DNA of 64,000 nt from the NCBI GenBank assembly GCA_963734955.1, contig CAVTJO010000014.1, positions 124,001-188,000 on the forward strand, given 5' to 3'. The position numbers were made by a program, and so were the translations under genes. This document shows positions 6,937 to 16,392 of the stretch, in pieces. This DNA comes from UBA11986 sp963734955 (GTDB lineage: Bacteria; Bacteroidota; Ignavibacteria; UBA10030; UBA6906). Numbering within the stretch: position 1 is the first letter of the stretch; every line of letters begins with the position of its first letter. The notes under the pieces are model-generated. The model was not told where the DNA came from. It searched no databases and saw only the letters and a list, made by a program, of their open reading frames with translations.

Positions 6937-9900
6937 ATGATGACTTCTACCTCATTCATTCGCATTTTTGGTCTTGTCATCGCCCTTACTTTCTTGGGCC
7001 TTCCCCTTCTGGCGCAAGTGGGCAACGAGGTGCTTTATGATAACACACAGGGGCTGGAGTTGTATCCTCCGGGCTTTTCGCCCCGAACGCCACCCGCCTC
7101 CACCCAGGTGATTACTACTCCGGATGGTTACGACAACTTCGATGTCGGGATTGATTTTGCTGAACAGCATATGTCCGTCAACCCCAACAATCCGCTGCAA
7201 TACGTGTTTGGTGTAAACTTGCTCGGTGGATCAACATGGAGACATTCCGAAGACGCGGCACTCACGTGGGCAATAGCAAACCCGGGCGCAAGCAACTCCG
7301 GGGATCCGTGGACGGCGTATGACAGTCTGGGCAACGTGTATCTGCAGTTCCTGAGCGCCAACAACAACCCCGTCTGGCACTCCACAAACAACGGGGCATC
7401 ATGGTTTGGAGGAATTCCATCTGCTCCGGGAGGCGACAGGAACACCATGGCAGTAGACCCGACGAGCGGACCTTACGCCGGTTACCTGTACGCAGGTGCC
7501 TGGGGAGTTCCGGCAAGCTCGTGCCAGTTTGCGCGCAGCACGAACTTCGGCGCCACGTGGACATCGACATTAACCGCGCCAAACACGGTTCCGGGCAATA
7601 TGATCGCGGTCGGTGCGAACATTCTCAATGGACAGAACGTGCAGGGTGGATGTGTGTACTTTGTGGCAACAACCGGCAGCGCTCAAGCGACCACGTACAA
7701 TTTCTATCGGTCAACAGACGGTGGCGCAACGTTTACTCAAATGTCAAGCCTGACGGTCGCCGGATACGTCGGAACTCTGAACTCCCAGGGTCGGTTGGTC
7801 ATCAACAATGCGCGCACGCGCCCATATCCAATGATCGCGGCAGACAACAGCAACGGTCCCTATCGGGGACGCTTCTATCTTGTCTACGCGTCGAACGAAC
7901 CGGCGGGCAACGGCAACAAACCGGATATCTTCATTCAGTACTCCACCGATCAGGGAGCAACCTGGACGCCGCGAAGCCAACGGGTAAACGACAACGCAAA
8001 CCCGGAGACAAGTAATGAATGGTATCCGGCCATTTCCTGTGACAAGGCAACGGGCCGATTGTATGTGAAATGGTACGATATGCGGGACGATCCAACAAAT
8101 CAACGCGCATCGGTGTACGCAACATATTCTGATGATGGCGGCCAGACGTTCGCGCCGAACCAGAGGATCAGCAACACCGATATGCCGTACCCCGGTATCA
8201 CCTGCGCACCCAACACCAACTGCTACCGCGGCGACTATGATGCGATCGCAGCCAACGGTAGTGTGGCTCTTGCAGTCTGGACGGACTTCAGGAACCTGCA
8301 GTATCAGAATATGCTCTCGTACTTCCCCGATTTCGCCATGCTGGCCACACCTGCGAATCTCTTCCTTGGACTTACCGATAGCGCGAACGTTCAAGTGAAA
8401 GTGCCTTCTGTAAAACTCTACACGGGGACGGCAAAGTTCACTGCAACAGTTTCACCGGCAGCGCCGTTTACATTCAGTTTCGTCGGCGGACGCGACTCGC
8501 TCACTTCGTATCCTGATTCGGTGACGTTGAAGATCCGTACCAATAATGTCATCGCAGGTACGTACAGTGTGACTATTACCGGACGCGGACCAAACGGAAC
8601 GCCCGTCCATCGCCGCACCATTTCAGTCGACGTCAATACGAACGCAAACACACTCACTGTTACTGCACCCAATGGCGGCGAAAACTGGATTACCGGCTCG
8701 ACCCATAATGTCACATGGGTACGCACGGGACTTGTCGACTCGGTGAAGCTGGAGTACTCAACGAACAACGGCACGTCGTGGAGTCTTGTCAGCCCGGGCG
8801 TACCGGCAACCCCCTCGACGTATTCATGGAATGTCCCGAACACACCAACCACTCAGGCCCGTGTGCGCGTAAGCTGGACCGACAGCGCGGCTGTGAACGA
8901 TGCGAGCAACTTGGCGTTTACGATTTCGCCGGCCACGTTCCCAATCATTTCTACTTCGCCCGACTCTCTTGTCGCATCCCTCCCCGTCGGTGGAGGAACC
9001 ACCAGCGGGACACTGACCATCGGCAACACGGGCACGGCTGACCTCGTCTGGTCGCTCAGCGAAGAGCCAACATTCTCAAGCAGACCTTACACTCGCCAGC
9101 CGCAGGCCGAGGAGCTGTATCCGAATTGGAGAACGGGCAAAGGGCGAAGCAGACAGGTATCACGGACCCGAGCCTGCACAGGCGGACACAACGGTCGGTC
9201 CGGACAGTGCGGGATACCGTGCAATCGATAGCGATTCCCCCGGAGGGCCGACATTCCAGTGGTTTGACATCAGTACAATTGGCACGCAGATCACGGATTG
9301 GTCACGCGGGGGAGGAACAGGGGACGATGGATATGCGGTTGTTCCCCTCCCATGGCAATTCTCATTTTACGGCGGCAACTACGATTCATTGAAGGTCGTG
9401 ACGAACGGATGGGCGGGATTTCAGACCGCCTCCACAAATTGGGAATATTCCAACAGCGCCATCCCGTCGACGACGGAGCCGAACCTCGCCCTCTATCCAT
9501 TCTGGGACGACATGGATGTGAGGACGAGCGGAACAGTTCATTACTACAATGATTCGACGAACCAACGATTTGTTGTACAGTGGACGAACGTACCGCACTT
9601 CAGCTCCGGCGGGCCATACACATTCCAGATTCAACTGAAGAGCAACGGCGAGATTCTCTATCAGTATCTCTCCATGACCGCTCCATTGGACCAAGCCACG
9701 ATCGGTATTGAGAACGGCAGCGGAACAGTGGCTCTCCAGGTTATCTATAATGCCAGCTACGTGCATAATAGCCTCGCCATCCTTATCTCACGCGGACTCT
9801 CATGGGTTGAGGAATCGCTCACATCCGGCACGATCATCCCCGGCGGAAATCAGCCGATAACGGTAACCTTCAATTCCGCCGACCTGACAGCTGGAACGTA

Positions 9901-10309
9901 CCGCGGCAATCTTGCCGTCGTCAGTAATGATGGACCTCGAAGTCCGCGCAACATTCCGATCAGACTTTCCGTGAGCATAACAGGAGTTCCCGAACAGCCG
10001 GCGTCCGGCCTCCCGCGGGAGTTTGCGCTCAGCCAGAATTACCCGAACCCCTTCAACCCGACGACGACAATCTCGTACGCGCTGCCAACGCAGGCGACTG
10101 TTCGATTGAGGATCATCAATATGCTTGGCCAGGAAGTCACCACACTGGTTAACGGACAGCAGCCCGGAGGGTTTTATAACGTCGCGTGGACGGGGAACAG
10201 CGATAGAGGATTTGCCGTGTCGAGCGGCGTGTATGTATACCGGCTTGAGGCAAAGACTGCAGAGGGAAAGAACATCAACATTCTGAAGAAGATGGTACTG
10301 CTGAAGTAA
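6937..10309 (+). CDS. Large secreted BNR-repeat protein with T9SS type A sorting tail; +1 frameshift
   Basis: Probable extracellular protein of about 1120 residues. A signal peptide (about residues 1-26, ending LLAQ) is followed by a region with repeated 'STNNGASW/STDGGATF/STDQGATW' Asp-box (BNR) motifs typical of sialidase-type propellers. Then comes a Ser/Thr-GPI-anchor-like 'PNGGENW' domain, a BACON/ASH-like 'LTIGNTGTADLVW' segment, and a C-terminal NYPNPFNPTT sorting domain (near 10038-10070) that marks type IX secretion. The first frame stops at 9231, whereas the frame from ~9143 onward continues without a stop to 10309. Total length is 3n+1; dropping one G of the GGG at 9142-9144 fuses them. 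The ATG at 6937 follows AAAGG. Confidence 0.8.
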
Positions 10310-10334
10310 CACCGGCCTGAAGATTCTTCACGAA

Positions 10335-10363
10335 GCCCTGACCATCCGGTCAGGGCTTTTTTT
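10335..10363 (+). terminator. Intrinsic terminator after the first T9SS cargo gene
   Basis: A perfect 9-bp stem, GCCCTGACC (10335-10343) and GGTCAGGGC (10348-10356), with a four-base loop and seven T residues (10357-10363). It lies 25 bases after the stop codon, as expected for a rho-independent terminator. Confidence 0.9.
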
Positions 10364-10423
10364 ATCAGTGAGTGCAATTTCCGGACTACCCGGAATCTGG
10401 TGGTATCTCAGTTTGCGAAACCC

Positions 10424-10451
10424 GTCAGGCTGAGCGAAGTCGAAGCCTGAC
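10424..10451 (+). repeat. REP-like palindrome, copy 1
   Basis: GTCAGGCT / AGCCTGAC form an 8-bp stem around the 12-base loop GAGCGAAGTCGA. It is one of two related palindromes 12 bases apart in opposite orientation (see 10464-10491). The shared core is TCGACT(T/C)CGCTCA on the complementary strand, while the stem bases differ in a compensated way. It lies in the 309-base intergenic gap 10310-10618. Confidence 0.6.
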
Positions 10452-10463
10452 ATATGAGCAAGT

Positions 10464-10491
10464 GTCACCTTTCGACTCCGCTCAAGGTGAC
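10464..10491 (-). repeat. REP-like palindrome, copy 2 (inverted relative to copy 1)
   Basis: GTCACCTT / AAGGTGAC form an 8-bp stem around TCGACTCCGCTC. The reverse complement of copy 1 has the same loop with one change, and different but still self-complementary stem bases. Two head-to-head copies separated by 12 bases resemble a REPIN-type doublet. Confidence 0.6.
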
Positions 10492-10618
10492 GGTTGTGCT
10501 TGGAGGAGTCAAAGTGAGACACTGCCCGGAATCTGAGCCGCTTGCATATCACTTGCAGAGATTCTACATTGAATCACCGTTCTTCTTGAATGCCACCGCA
10601 AATCCATTGGAGTTCCCC

Positions 10619-12367
10619 ATGAGCCGCAAGAGTGCAATCTCCTTCGCCCTTCGCTTGATCATTCTCCCATTGCTTGTACCTGCATCAGTACTCCACGCGC
10701 AATGGTCGTCGGACCCGAACGTCAATCTCGCCGTCTGTGATACCACCGGCAGTCAGGAACTCCCGAAAATCGTCGCAACATCCGATGGCGGGTGTTACAT
10801 TTCCTGGTTCGACACGCGCGGGGGCGGCTACAAGGTTTATATGCAGCGGTTGAATGCTCAAGGTGTGAAGCAGTGGGGAACCACGGGCCTGCTCGTCAGT
10901 GCAAACCCGCAGAACTCTTCCCTTGTCGATTACGATCTGGCAGTTGATGACAGCAACTACGCGGTTGTTGTCTTTACCGATATACGCAATGGTGGCCAGA
11001 TCGAGCCGTTCGCGTACAGAATCAGTCCGCAAGGGATCTTTGTGTGGGGAGCGAACGGCGTTGGGCTTTCCACTTCATCATCAACATTTCAGCCGAACCC
11101 AAAAGTCGTCGAGACGTCTGATGGGAACTTCGTCTTTGCGTGGATCTTCAGCTCGACACCACGGAAAGTTGCACTGCAGAAGCTTAATGCAGCGGGCGTG
11201 AAGCAATGGGGCATCGACCCGATTCTTCTCTCCGGAACAGGTACGGAACTTCTTGATTACCCGGACCTGATCAGTTCAGACAACGGAACCGTGATCCTGC
11301 TGATGTCCGGTTACACCGGGTCTTTTCTCAGTCCACAGAACTACAGGTTGTATACTCAGAAGTTTTCACCGGCGGGATTGCCACTGTGGGGAAGTGCTCC
11401 GGATACAGTGTACGCGCTTGGAAGAGTCTCAGGCTTTTTCGTTCCAAAGGTCTTTCCGGACGGTGACAACGGCGCATTCTACGTTTGGCAGGATGACCGC
11501 AACAATACCGGCAGCTCCTTCTCGTACGTCCAACACATCACTTCATCCGACTCAATGCTGTTCCCGGCAAACGGGACCGCAGGGTCAACGCTTTCTGGGA
11601 GATTGCACAATGATGCGTGGACGTCATACACACCAATGACTGGCGAGACGTACATGTTCTGGTACGAAACCGATGCTGCATTCCAAAGCTCATACGGTGT
11701 CTACGGACAGAAATTCTCATCTACCGGCGCGCGGCAATGGGCAGATTCGGGAAAAGTGTTCAGACCATTCGGAGGGGGTCAGCCGTCGTTCATCCGATGT
11801 TTCGCGAAAGACTCTGCTGCTGTTGTGTTCTATTTCGATGGCGTCACGGTCACAAACAACCTGGTGAAAGGATTCAAGGTTGGCCGGAACGGAAACATGC
11901 TCTGGAGCGGCCCGATCATCAATGTCAGCTCGGTGGCAAGTGGAAAAGGCAGGCTCGGTGGAGCGTTTCTTCCGGGCGGGACTTCATTACTCGCATGGTC
12001 GGATAATCGTGTTGACGGGAATGGTGTTTACGCTCAGAATGTGAATTTTGATGGAACGCTCGGAAACATCACGGGAGTCACTACTCCATCGTCTGCCGTG
12101 CCCGTGACCTATGAGCTTCTCCAGAACTACCCGAATCCATTTAATCCAACCACAACAATCCAATACTCCGTACCAGCAAAAGTAGACGTCAGGCTGATTA
12201 TCTACAATGTACTCGGACAGGAGGTGGCAACTCTCGTGGATAACGAGAAGCCTGCTGGCACCTACAGCGTTTCCTTTGATGCCGGTAACCTTTCAAGCGG
12301 CATCTACTTCTACACGTTGTCGGCCGGCCCGTTCTCGACGACACGCAAGCTCATGCTCATCAAGTAA
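10619..12367 (+). CDS. Secreted repeat protein with T9SS type A sorting tail, 582 aa
   Basis: The start at ATG 10619 is chosen because GGAG (10609-10612) sits at the right distance and the protein then opens with a signal peptide (about residues 1-27, ending VLHA/Q). A longer open frame to 10454 runs through the REP-like repeats and is rejected. The body has recurring propeller-like blades such as 'QRLNAQGVKQWG', 'QKLNAAGVKQWG' and 'QKFSSTGARQWA', spaced by acidic loops. The last ~90 residues are a type IX secretion sorting domain with NYPNPFNPTT and the 'VLGQEVATLVD' strand. Substrate or binding role is unknown; surface attachment or extracellular release is expected. The next gene begins 9 bases downstream. 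Confidence 0.8.
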   Translation: MSRKSAISFALRLIILPLLVPASVLHAQWSSDPNVNLAVCDTTGSQELPKIVATSDGGCYISWFDTRGGGYKVYMQRLNAQGVKQWGTTGLLVSANPQNSSLVDYDLAVDDSNYAVVVFTDIRNGGQIEPFAYRISPQGIFVWGANGVGLSTSSSTFQPNPKVVETSDGNFVFAWIFSSTPRKVALQKLNAAGVKQWGIDPILLSGTGTELLDYPDLISSDNGTVILLMSGYTGSFLSPQNYRLYTQKFSPAGLPLWGSAPDTVYALGRVSGFFVPKVFPDGDNGAFYVWQDDRNNTGSSFSYVQHITSSDSMLFPANGTAGSTLSGRLHNDAWTSYTPMTGETYMFWYETDAAFQSSYGVYGQKFSSTGARQWADSGKVFRPFGGGQPSFIRCFAKDSAAVVFYFDGVTVTNNLVKGFKVGRNGNMLWSGPIINVSSVASGKGRLGGAFLPGGTSLLAWSDNRVDGNGVYAQNVNFDGTLGNITGVTTPSSAVPVTYELLQNYPNPFNPTTTIQYSVPAKVDVRLIIYNVLGQEVATLVDNEKPAGTYSVSFDAGNLSSGIYFYTLSAGPFSTTRKLMLIK

Positions 12368-12376
12368 GGATCAACC

Positions 12377-12871
12377 ATGGCGAAGAGCACAGCAAAGACA
12401 TCTGTCTTCTGGATCCACGGAAACGCCGTGGAGCCTGAGAACCCTGAGAGCCTGATGCAGTTTGCCCGAAAGGGTTGGGGGGCGCAATGCAAAGGCATGT
12501 CGGGAACAACGCATTGGTTCCATTTCCCCATTGCATCGCCGAGCCTCCTGAAAGGCTCACCGATGTACCTCTCGAAACTCTATATCCTGTACAACACGAT
12601 GCCTGGAGGAAAGACCGAGCTCCAACCAATGATCACGGAGGCGCATGTGTATGACGGACGCACGCTGGCAATGACCTTCGATAATCTCTCGCTCGCGGGC
12701 ATGCACGACGAGGTCATCGGAGCAGCAAACACCCTCGTGATCAACCCGGTTCTCCGGATAGCCAACGGGTTGGGATTTTCTGTAGCGGTAGAGTTCCCGC
12801 TCCGCCAGCGCGAGGAGTCCATCGGGTACGATATTCTGTTCACTGCTGCCGGAGCGGAATTCGCATCGTGA
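12377..12871 (+). CDS. Conserved protein of unknown function, 164 aa (possibly DUF6623-like)
   Basis: I do not recognise a function. The protein begins 'SVFWIHGNAVEPENPE' after a short polar N-terminus, has a 'GTTHWFHFPIASP' segment near residues 43-55, then alternating strands and an 'ALG-like' C-terminus ending in 'YDILFTAAGAEF'. It has no signal peptide or membrane segment. The composition suggests an all-beta fold; from memory it resembles the family labelled DUF6623, but I cannot verify that. ATG at 12377 follows AAGGA. It starts 9 bases after the secreted protein gene and overlaps yjbQ by four bases, so the three are probably co-transcribed. Confidence 0.7.
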   Translation: MAKSTAKTSVFWIHGNAVEPENPESLMQFARKGWGAQCKGMSGTTHWFHFPIASPSLLKGSPMYLSKLYILYNTMPGGKTELQPMITEAHVYDGRTLAMTFDNLSLAGMHDEVIGAANTLVINPVLRIANGLGFSVAVEFPLRQREESIGYDILFTAAGAEFAS

Positions 12872-13284
12872 CATCTTCGCATACCATAACGGTGCAGACA
12901 AAGGGCCTCAACGACACGCATGACTTGACCCCCCGTGTTGAGGAGATCGTTCGCGGGTCGAAGCTTGCCAGCGGAATCGCCACGGTGTTCGTCCCGGGCT
13001 CAACGGCAGGAATCACCACCATTGAATTCGAGAGCGGGGTTGTGGAGGATCTCAAGCACGCTATTGAGAGACTCGTACCGCAGGGTGTTCCCTACAACCA
13101 TGATCGGCGCTGGGGGGACGGCAACGGATTTTCTCATGTTCGCTCCGCACTGCTTGGACCATCACTCACTATCCCGGTGATAAACGGCGAGCTCCGGCTT
13201 GGCAAATGGCAACAGATTGTTCTCATCGACTTCGATAACAGACCGCGATCGAGGGAGATTCTTGTACAGCTCGTCGGGGAATAG
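12868..13284 (+). CDS. yjbQ: YjbQ/UPF0047 family protein
   Basis: 138 residues, the usual size of the YjbQ (UPF0047) family; some members have thiamine-phosphate synthase activity in vitro, but the in vivo role is not settled. Family features present include 'VFVPGSTAGITTIE' near residues 41-54, 'HDRRWGDGNGFSHVRSALLG' near 79-98 and 'LGKWQQIVLIDFDNRPR' near the end; the His residues around 78-93 form the usual metal-binding patch. The start is a GTG at 12868 that overlaps the TGA of the upstream gene in the sequence GTGA, implying translational coupling. A hairpin downstream (13302-13330) separates it from the convergent M16 gene. Confidence 0.9.
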   Translation: MTSSHTITVQTKGLNDTHDLTPRVEEIVRGSKLASGIATVFVPGSTAGITTIEFESGVVEDLKHAIERLVPQGVPYNHDRRWGDGNGFSHVRSALLGPSLTIPVINGELRLGKWQQIVLIDFDNRPRSREILVQLVGE

Positions 13285-13301
13285 GGGGCTTACAACCACA
13301 A

Positions 13302-13330
13302 CGCTTCCTGTTCTCATTGAACAGGAGGCG
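13302..13330. terminator. Hairpin between convergent yjbQ and M16 genes
   Basis: CGCTTCCTGTTC (13302-13313) pairs with GAACAGGAGGCG (13319-13330): 12 bp with a single G-T pair and a 5-base loop. Only TTT follows on the plus strand, so it is a strong stem with a weak tail; its place between two converging stop codons supports a shared terminator. Confidence 0.65.
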
Positions 13331-13355
13331 TTTCCGCGGGCAGCCACTTTGCCCT

Positions 13356-14864
13356 CTACTTCACAAATAGCTCCGTCACTGGTACGATCGTGATGTCGTC
13401 AGCCTTGATTCCCAGGGGAAATGTGCTGATCTCCTTGTCCTCGTCGAGCACGTGCTGGGGTTTTGGTGTCGCGTAGGTAATCGGGCTCGGTGTATCCTTT
13501 ACGAGCGCCTCCTTGAGTGCGTTTGCATCCTTGGTGACGATGGCAATCTCCATATCGCGGTACTGCCAGTATTTCTTGATCGCCGCATTTACGTCCTTCA
13601 GTGTTACCTGCTCCATCGTCTTGCGGAATTTGTCGAGGTGGCTCCCCTTGACCGCGTAGAACCTGTCGTCAATGGCATAACCCAGTCGCTCCATTGTTGT
13701 GGGGGCATAGTTCAGGACGAAGTTCCTGAGGAAAGCGCGTGTAAGTTGGAATTCACTCTCCGTCATTCCCTTGTCTACCAGATTCGTGAACTCGCGCAGG
13801 GCGGCACGTAACGCAAAGTGACGCGTCTCATTGGGCACGGGGCGGATCCAGATTTCGAAGATCTGTTGTCGGCGTGACACGTTCTGAGGTGGAACAGTGC
13901 GCGCTCCTCCGTTCGGGAAGTTCTCGATGTATGAATAGTCGCCGTAGTTCAGTCCACGTTCCTCGCGGATCACCTGATAGAGGTGACTGCTTGAATTACG
14001 GTGCTGGCCAAGCCACGAGTTTGCAATTGCAAGCGCGTACCATTCCTTTGTTCCGCGGACGATGTTGATGGGGAATCCCATACTGATTGCCGTCGAGGCG
14101 GCATCCTTCTCCACTATGACAACCTTCTTTCCGTTGATTGGCCGGGGTGCGGACTTCGAAACAGTCTTCGCTGCTCCGGGAGGAAGCTGTTGTATTGCCT
14201 TCTTCATCTGATCCACAAGCGCTGCATCATACCCACCGCCGAGTCCAATGGCAACGTTGTCGCGAGTAAAGTGGGTCGTATAGAATTTCCTTATGTCATC
14301 CAGTGTAATACCCTTCACACTCTCGATCGTGCCGGCGCTGATGTGGCCATACGGTGTGCCGTTGAAAATGCTGTTGTAGAGGATTGCTTTCCCGAGCTCT
14401 TCATCGCTTGCATACCGCAGTTGATTTTCAAGATAGTTCAGGACCTGACTCTTGATGCGGTCCAGATCCTCCTGTTTGAATGCCGGAGAGAGTATGGCAT
14501 CCGTAAAAAGCGGAAAGAAGTCCTTGAGATTGTCCTTATGCGTCCGGCCGGAGACCACCGTCATCTCGACACTCGTTGAAGCATTGTAATTCGAAGCGAG
14601 CGGGTAGAGCTTGTCGAGAATTTGTTCGTAGCTGTTGTTCCGCGTTGCTGCGTCGGTCAGCATCGAGGCAGTGAGGTTTGCAAGTCCTTCCTTCCCGGCA
14701 GGGTCGTTCTGCGACCCAACCTTAAACCAGATTCGAAACGACACCGTGGGATCATTTTTCACGGGAAGAAGGATAAGATTATCGGCAGGCACGTTCTCAT
14801 CTCCAAATGACAGGATTGGCGCCACCATACTCAGACCCAGAATGAGGATGCTCATGCGATTCAT
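13356..14864 (-). CDS. M16 family peptidase homologue, non-catalytic partner
   Basis: 502-residue exported protein: signal peptide (about residues 1-21), then two M16 repeats. The first repeat has 'GLANLTASMLTDAAT' where active members carry the HxxEH zinc motif, so the metal ligands are missing. The second repeat keeps the 'REERGLNYGDYSY' Arg/Tyr type region that in two-subunit M16 enzymes contributes to substrate binding. It is therefore most likely the non-catalytic partner of the neighbouring gene, as in PqqF/MPP-like heterodimers. The start overlaps the end of the catalytic gene by 4 bases, and AAAGGAG lies 7 bases upstream. Location is periplasm or outer surface. Confidence 0.88.
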   Translation of the reverse strand: MNRMSILILGLSMVAPILSFGDENVPADNLILLPVKNDPTVSFRIWFKVGSQNDPAGKEGLANLTASMLTDAATRNNSYEQILDKLYPLASNYNASTSVEMTVVSGRTHKDNLKDFFPLFTDAILSPAFKQEDLDRIKSQVLNYLENQLRYASDEELGKAILYNSIFNGTPYGHISAGTIESVKGITLDDIRKFYTTHFTRDNVAIGLGGGYDAALVDQMKKAIQQLPPGAAKTVSKSAPRPINGKKVVIVEKDAASTAISMGFPINIVRGTKEWYALAIANSWLGQHRNSSSHLYQVIREERGLNYGDYSYIENFPNGGARTVPPQNVSRRQQIFEIWIRPVPNETRHFALRAALREFTNLVDKGMTESEFQLTRAFLRNFVLNYAPTTMERLGYAIDDRFYAVKGSHLDKFRKTMEQVTLKDVNAAIKKYWQYRDMEIAIVTKDANALKEALVKDTPSPITYATPKPQHVLDEDKEISTFPLGIKADDITIVPVTELFVK

Positions 14865-16195
14865 TGTTGGGCTCCTTTCAAGACTACAACAGTCCGGCTT
14901 TCAGGGACAAAGTACTTCTTTGCGGCAGTCATGATATCCCGGGGCGTCACCTGCATGAGCTGGGCGTAGAGTTGGTCGATCACTTCAAGACCGCCTGTCA
15001 GCGCCACAAAACGGGCCACACCGCCTGCAACGTGGTCCGGTGTATCGAGACCCATCAGGAAACTGTACCTGTTCCGCCGCTTCAAGTTGTTTAATCTCTT
15101 CTCATCGACAGGCATTGTCTTGAACGCTTCGAGCGTCCTGTAGACTTCATCACGCACGGAATCAATATCCCCGGCCTTTTTCACCATTGAGTAAACTTCG
15201 AACAGGGGCATGTCCCTGTTCATTGGAGTGCTGCACCCGAGATTTTGCACCTTCTGTTCCTGGATGACGAGCTTTTTGTAGAGATCGCTGGTCTCGTCAA
15301 ACGCGAGGTCGCCCAACAAGACCGCCGAGACAAAATCCCGATTGTCCGGGTTGAGTGCATCGCCTTTATAGGCGATATCAAGAATAGGAAGAGTTCTCCC
15401 GGGATAGGAAACCTCTGCATCGCGCTCGCCGTGTTGCGGGGGCTCGGGCTTGATGTCGGGCGGTTGGTATCCTTTTTGCCATCCACCATAGTATCTGGAT
15501 ATGAGTTTCATCGTCCCTTTCGGATCAAAGTCACCAACAATCACGATGACAACGTTCTCGGGTCTGTAGAACCTGTTGAAGAACGACCTGCTGTACTCAA
15601 ACTGTTCAGGCATCGCCTTGATGTCGGCTTCAAAGCCGATGGTGGTATGTTTATAGGTGTGGACGTCATAGGCAAGATTCTGCATTTTTTCATTCAAGAG
15701 TGCAAACGGACTGGTGATGCTTTTACGGTACTCCCCGTAGACGGCGCCAGCTTCGGTCTGGAAAGCAGGTTTTTCATAGTAGAGATTCTGAAACCTGTCG
15801 CTTTCAATCTCGATCACTTTCTCCATGTCTTCCTTTGCGAACACCAGATGAAACGCCGTCAGGTCGTCGGTGGTATACGCGTTTGCATTGGCCCCCATGC
15901 TGGTGACAATACTGTCGTAGACAGGGCCGGGGTATTTCTTTGTACCGCGGAACATCATGTGCTCGAAGAAATGAGCGAACCCTGATTTCCCCGGCTCCAC
16001 TTCATCACGGCTCCCCGTGCGTACCACGGAGTAATAGGCAACGAGCCCCGGACTTTCCATCGGGATCATGATTACCTTCAAACCGTTCGGCAAGGTCTCG
16101 GTCTGGTATTTGTAGGGGAAAATCGCTTCAGCCATCGCAGTGCTTCCCAGAAAGACAAACATACACAGGCACACGCCCGCTAGCCATCGTTTCAT
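14861..16195 (-). CDS. M16 family zinc peptidase, catalytic subunit
   Basis: 444-residue exported metallopeptidase. A signal peptide covers about residues 1-22. The inverted zinc motif HFFEH is at roughly residues 76-80, with the downstream Glu in 'EAGAVYGEYRKS' expected to be the third ligand. The second half is the usual M16 C-terminal repeat. Together with the non-catalytic partner encoded 4 bases in overlap, it probably forms a heterodimeric clamshell peptidase that degrades peptides in the periplasm. ATG at 16195 has AAGGAG 8 bases upstream. The upstream gap 16196-16392 (197 bases) shows no gene; no good TAnnTTTG promoter was found there. Confidence 0.93.
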   Translation of the reverse strand: MKRWLAGVCLCMFVFLGSTAMAEAIFPYKYQTETLPNGLKVIMIPMESPGLVAYYSVVRTGSRDEVEPGKSGFAHFFEHMMFRGTKKYPGPVYDSIVTSMGANANAYTTDDLTAFHLVFAKEDMEKVIEIESDRFQNLYYEKPAFQTEAGAVYGEYRKSITSPFALLNEKMQNLAYDVHTYKHTTIGFEADIKAMPEQFEYSRSFFNRFYRPENVVIVIVGDFDPKGTMKLISRYYGGWQKGYQPPDIKPEPPQHGERDAEVSYPGRTLPILDIAYKGDALNPDNRDFVSAVLLGDLAFDETSDLYKKLVIQEQKVQNLGCSTPMNRDMPLFEVYSMVKKAGDIDSVRDEVYRTLEAFKTMPVDEKRLNNLKRRNRYSFLMGLDTPDHVAGGVARFVALTGGLEVIDQLYAQLMQVTPRDIMTAAKKYFVPESRTVVVLKGAQQ

Positions 16196-16392
16196 ACGGA
16201 TGCTCCTTCATTGACGTGAATGTGGATTCGACACGCGGACAAAAATCGGAGTTCCAAGATAGCGAAAAAGGTCCGGTGGTACAAGAATGATGTTGACAAA
16301 CACAACCATCCGACGAGCGGGATGGTGTGATGTTAGACGACGCTTCACGATAGAAAGTTACAAAGAGCAACTCTGTAGAACGACACAGATAC

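Noticed and set aside
10454..10618. Extended start of the second T9SS cargo protein at 10454
   Set aside because: The extension would translate part of the REP-like palindromes; GGAG and a signal peptide favour 10619.
15245..15985. 246-codon plus-strand open frame
   Set aside because: It is antisense to the catalytic M16 gene; no ribosome binding site or family match.
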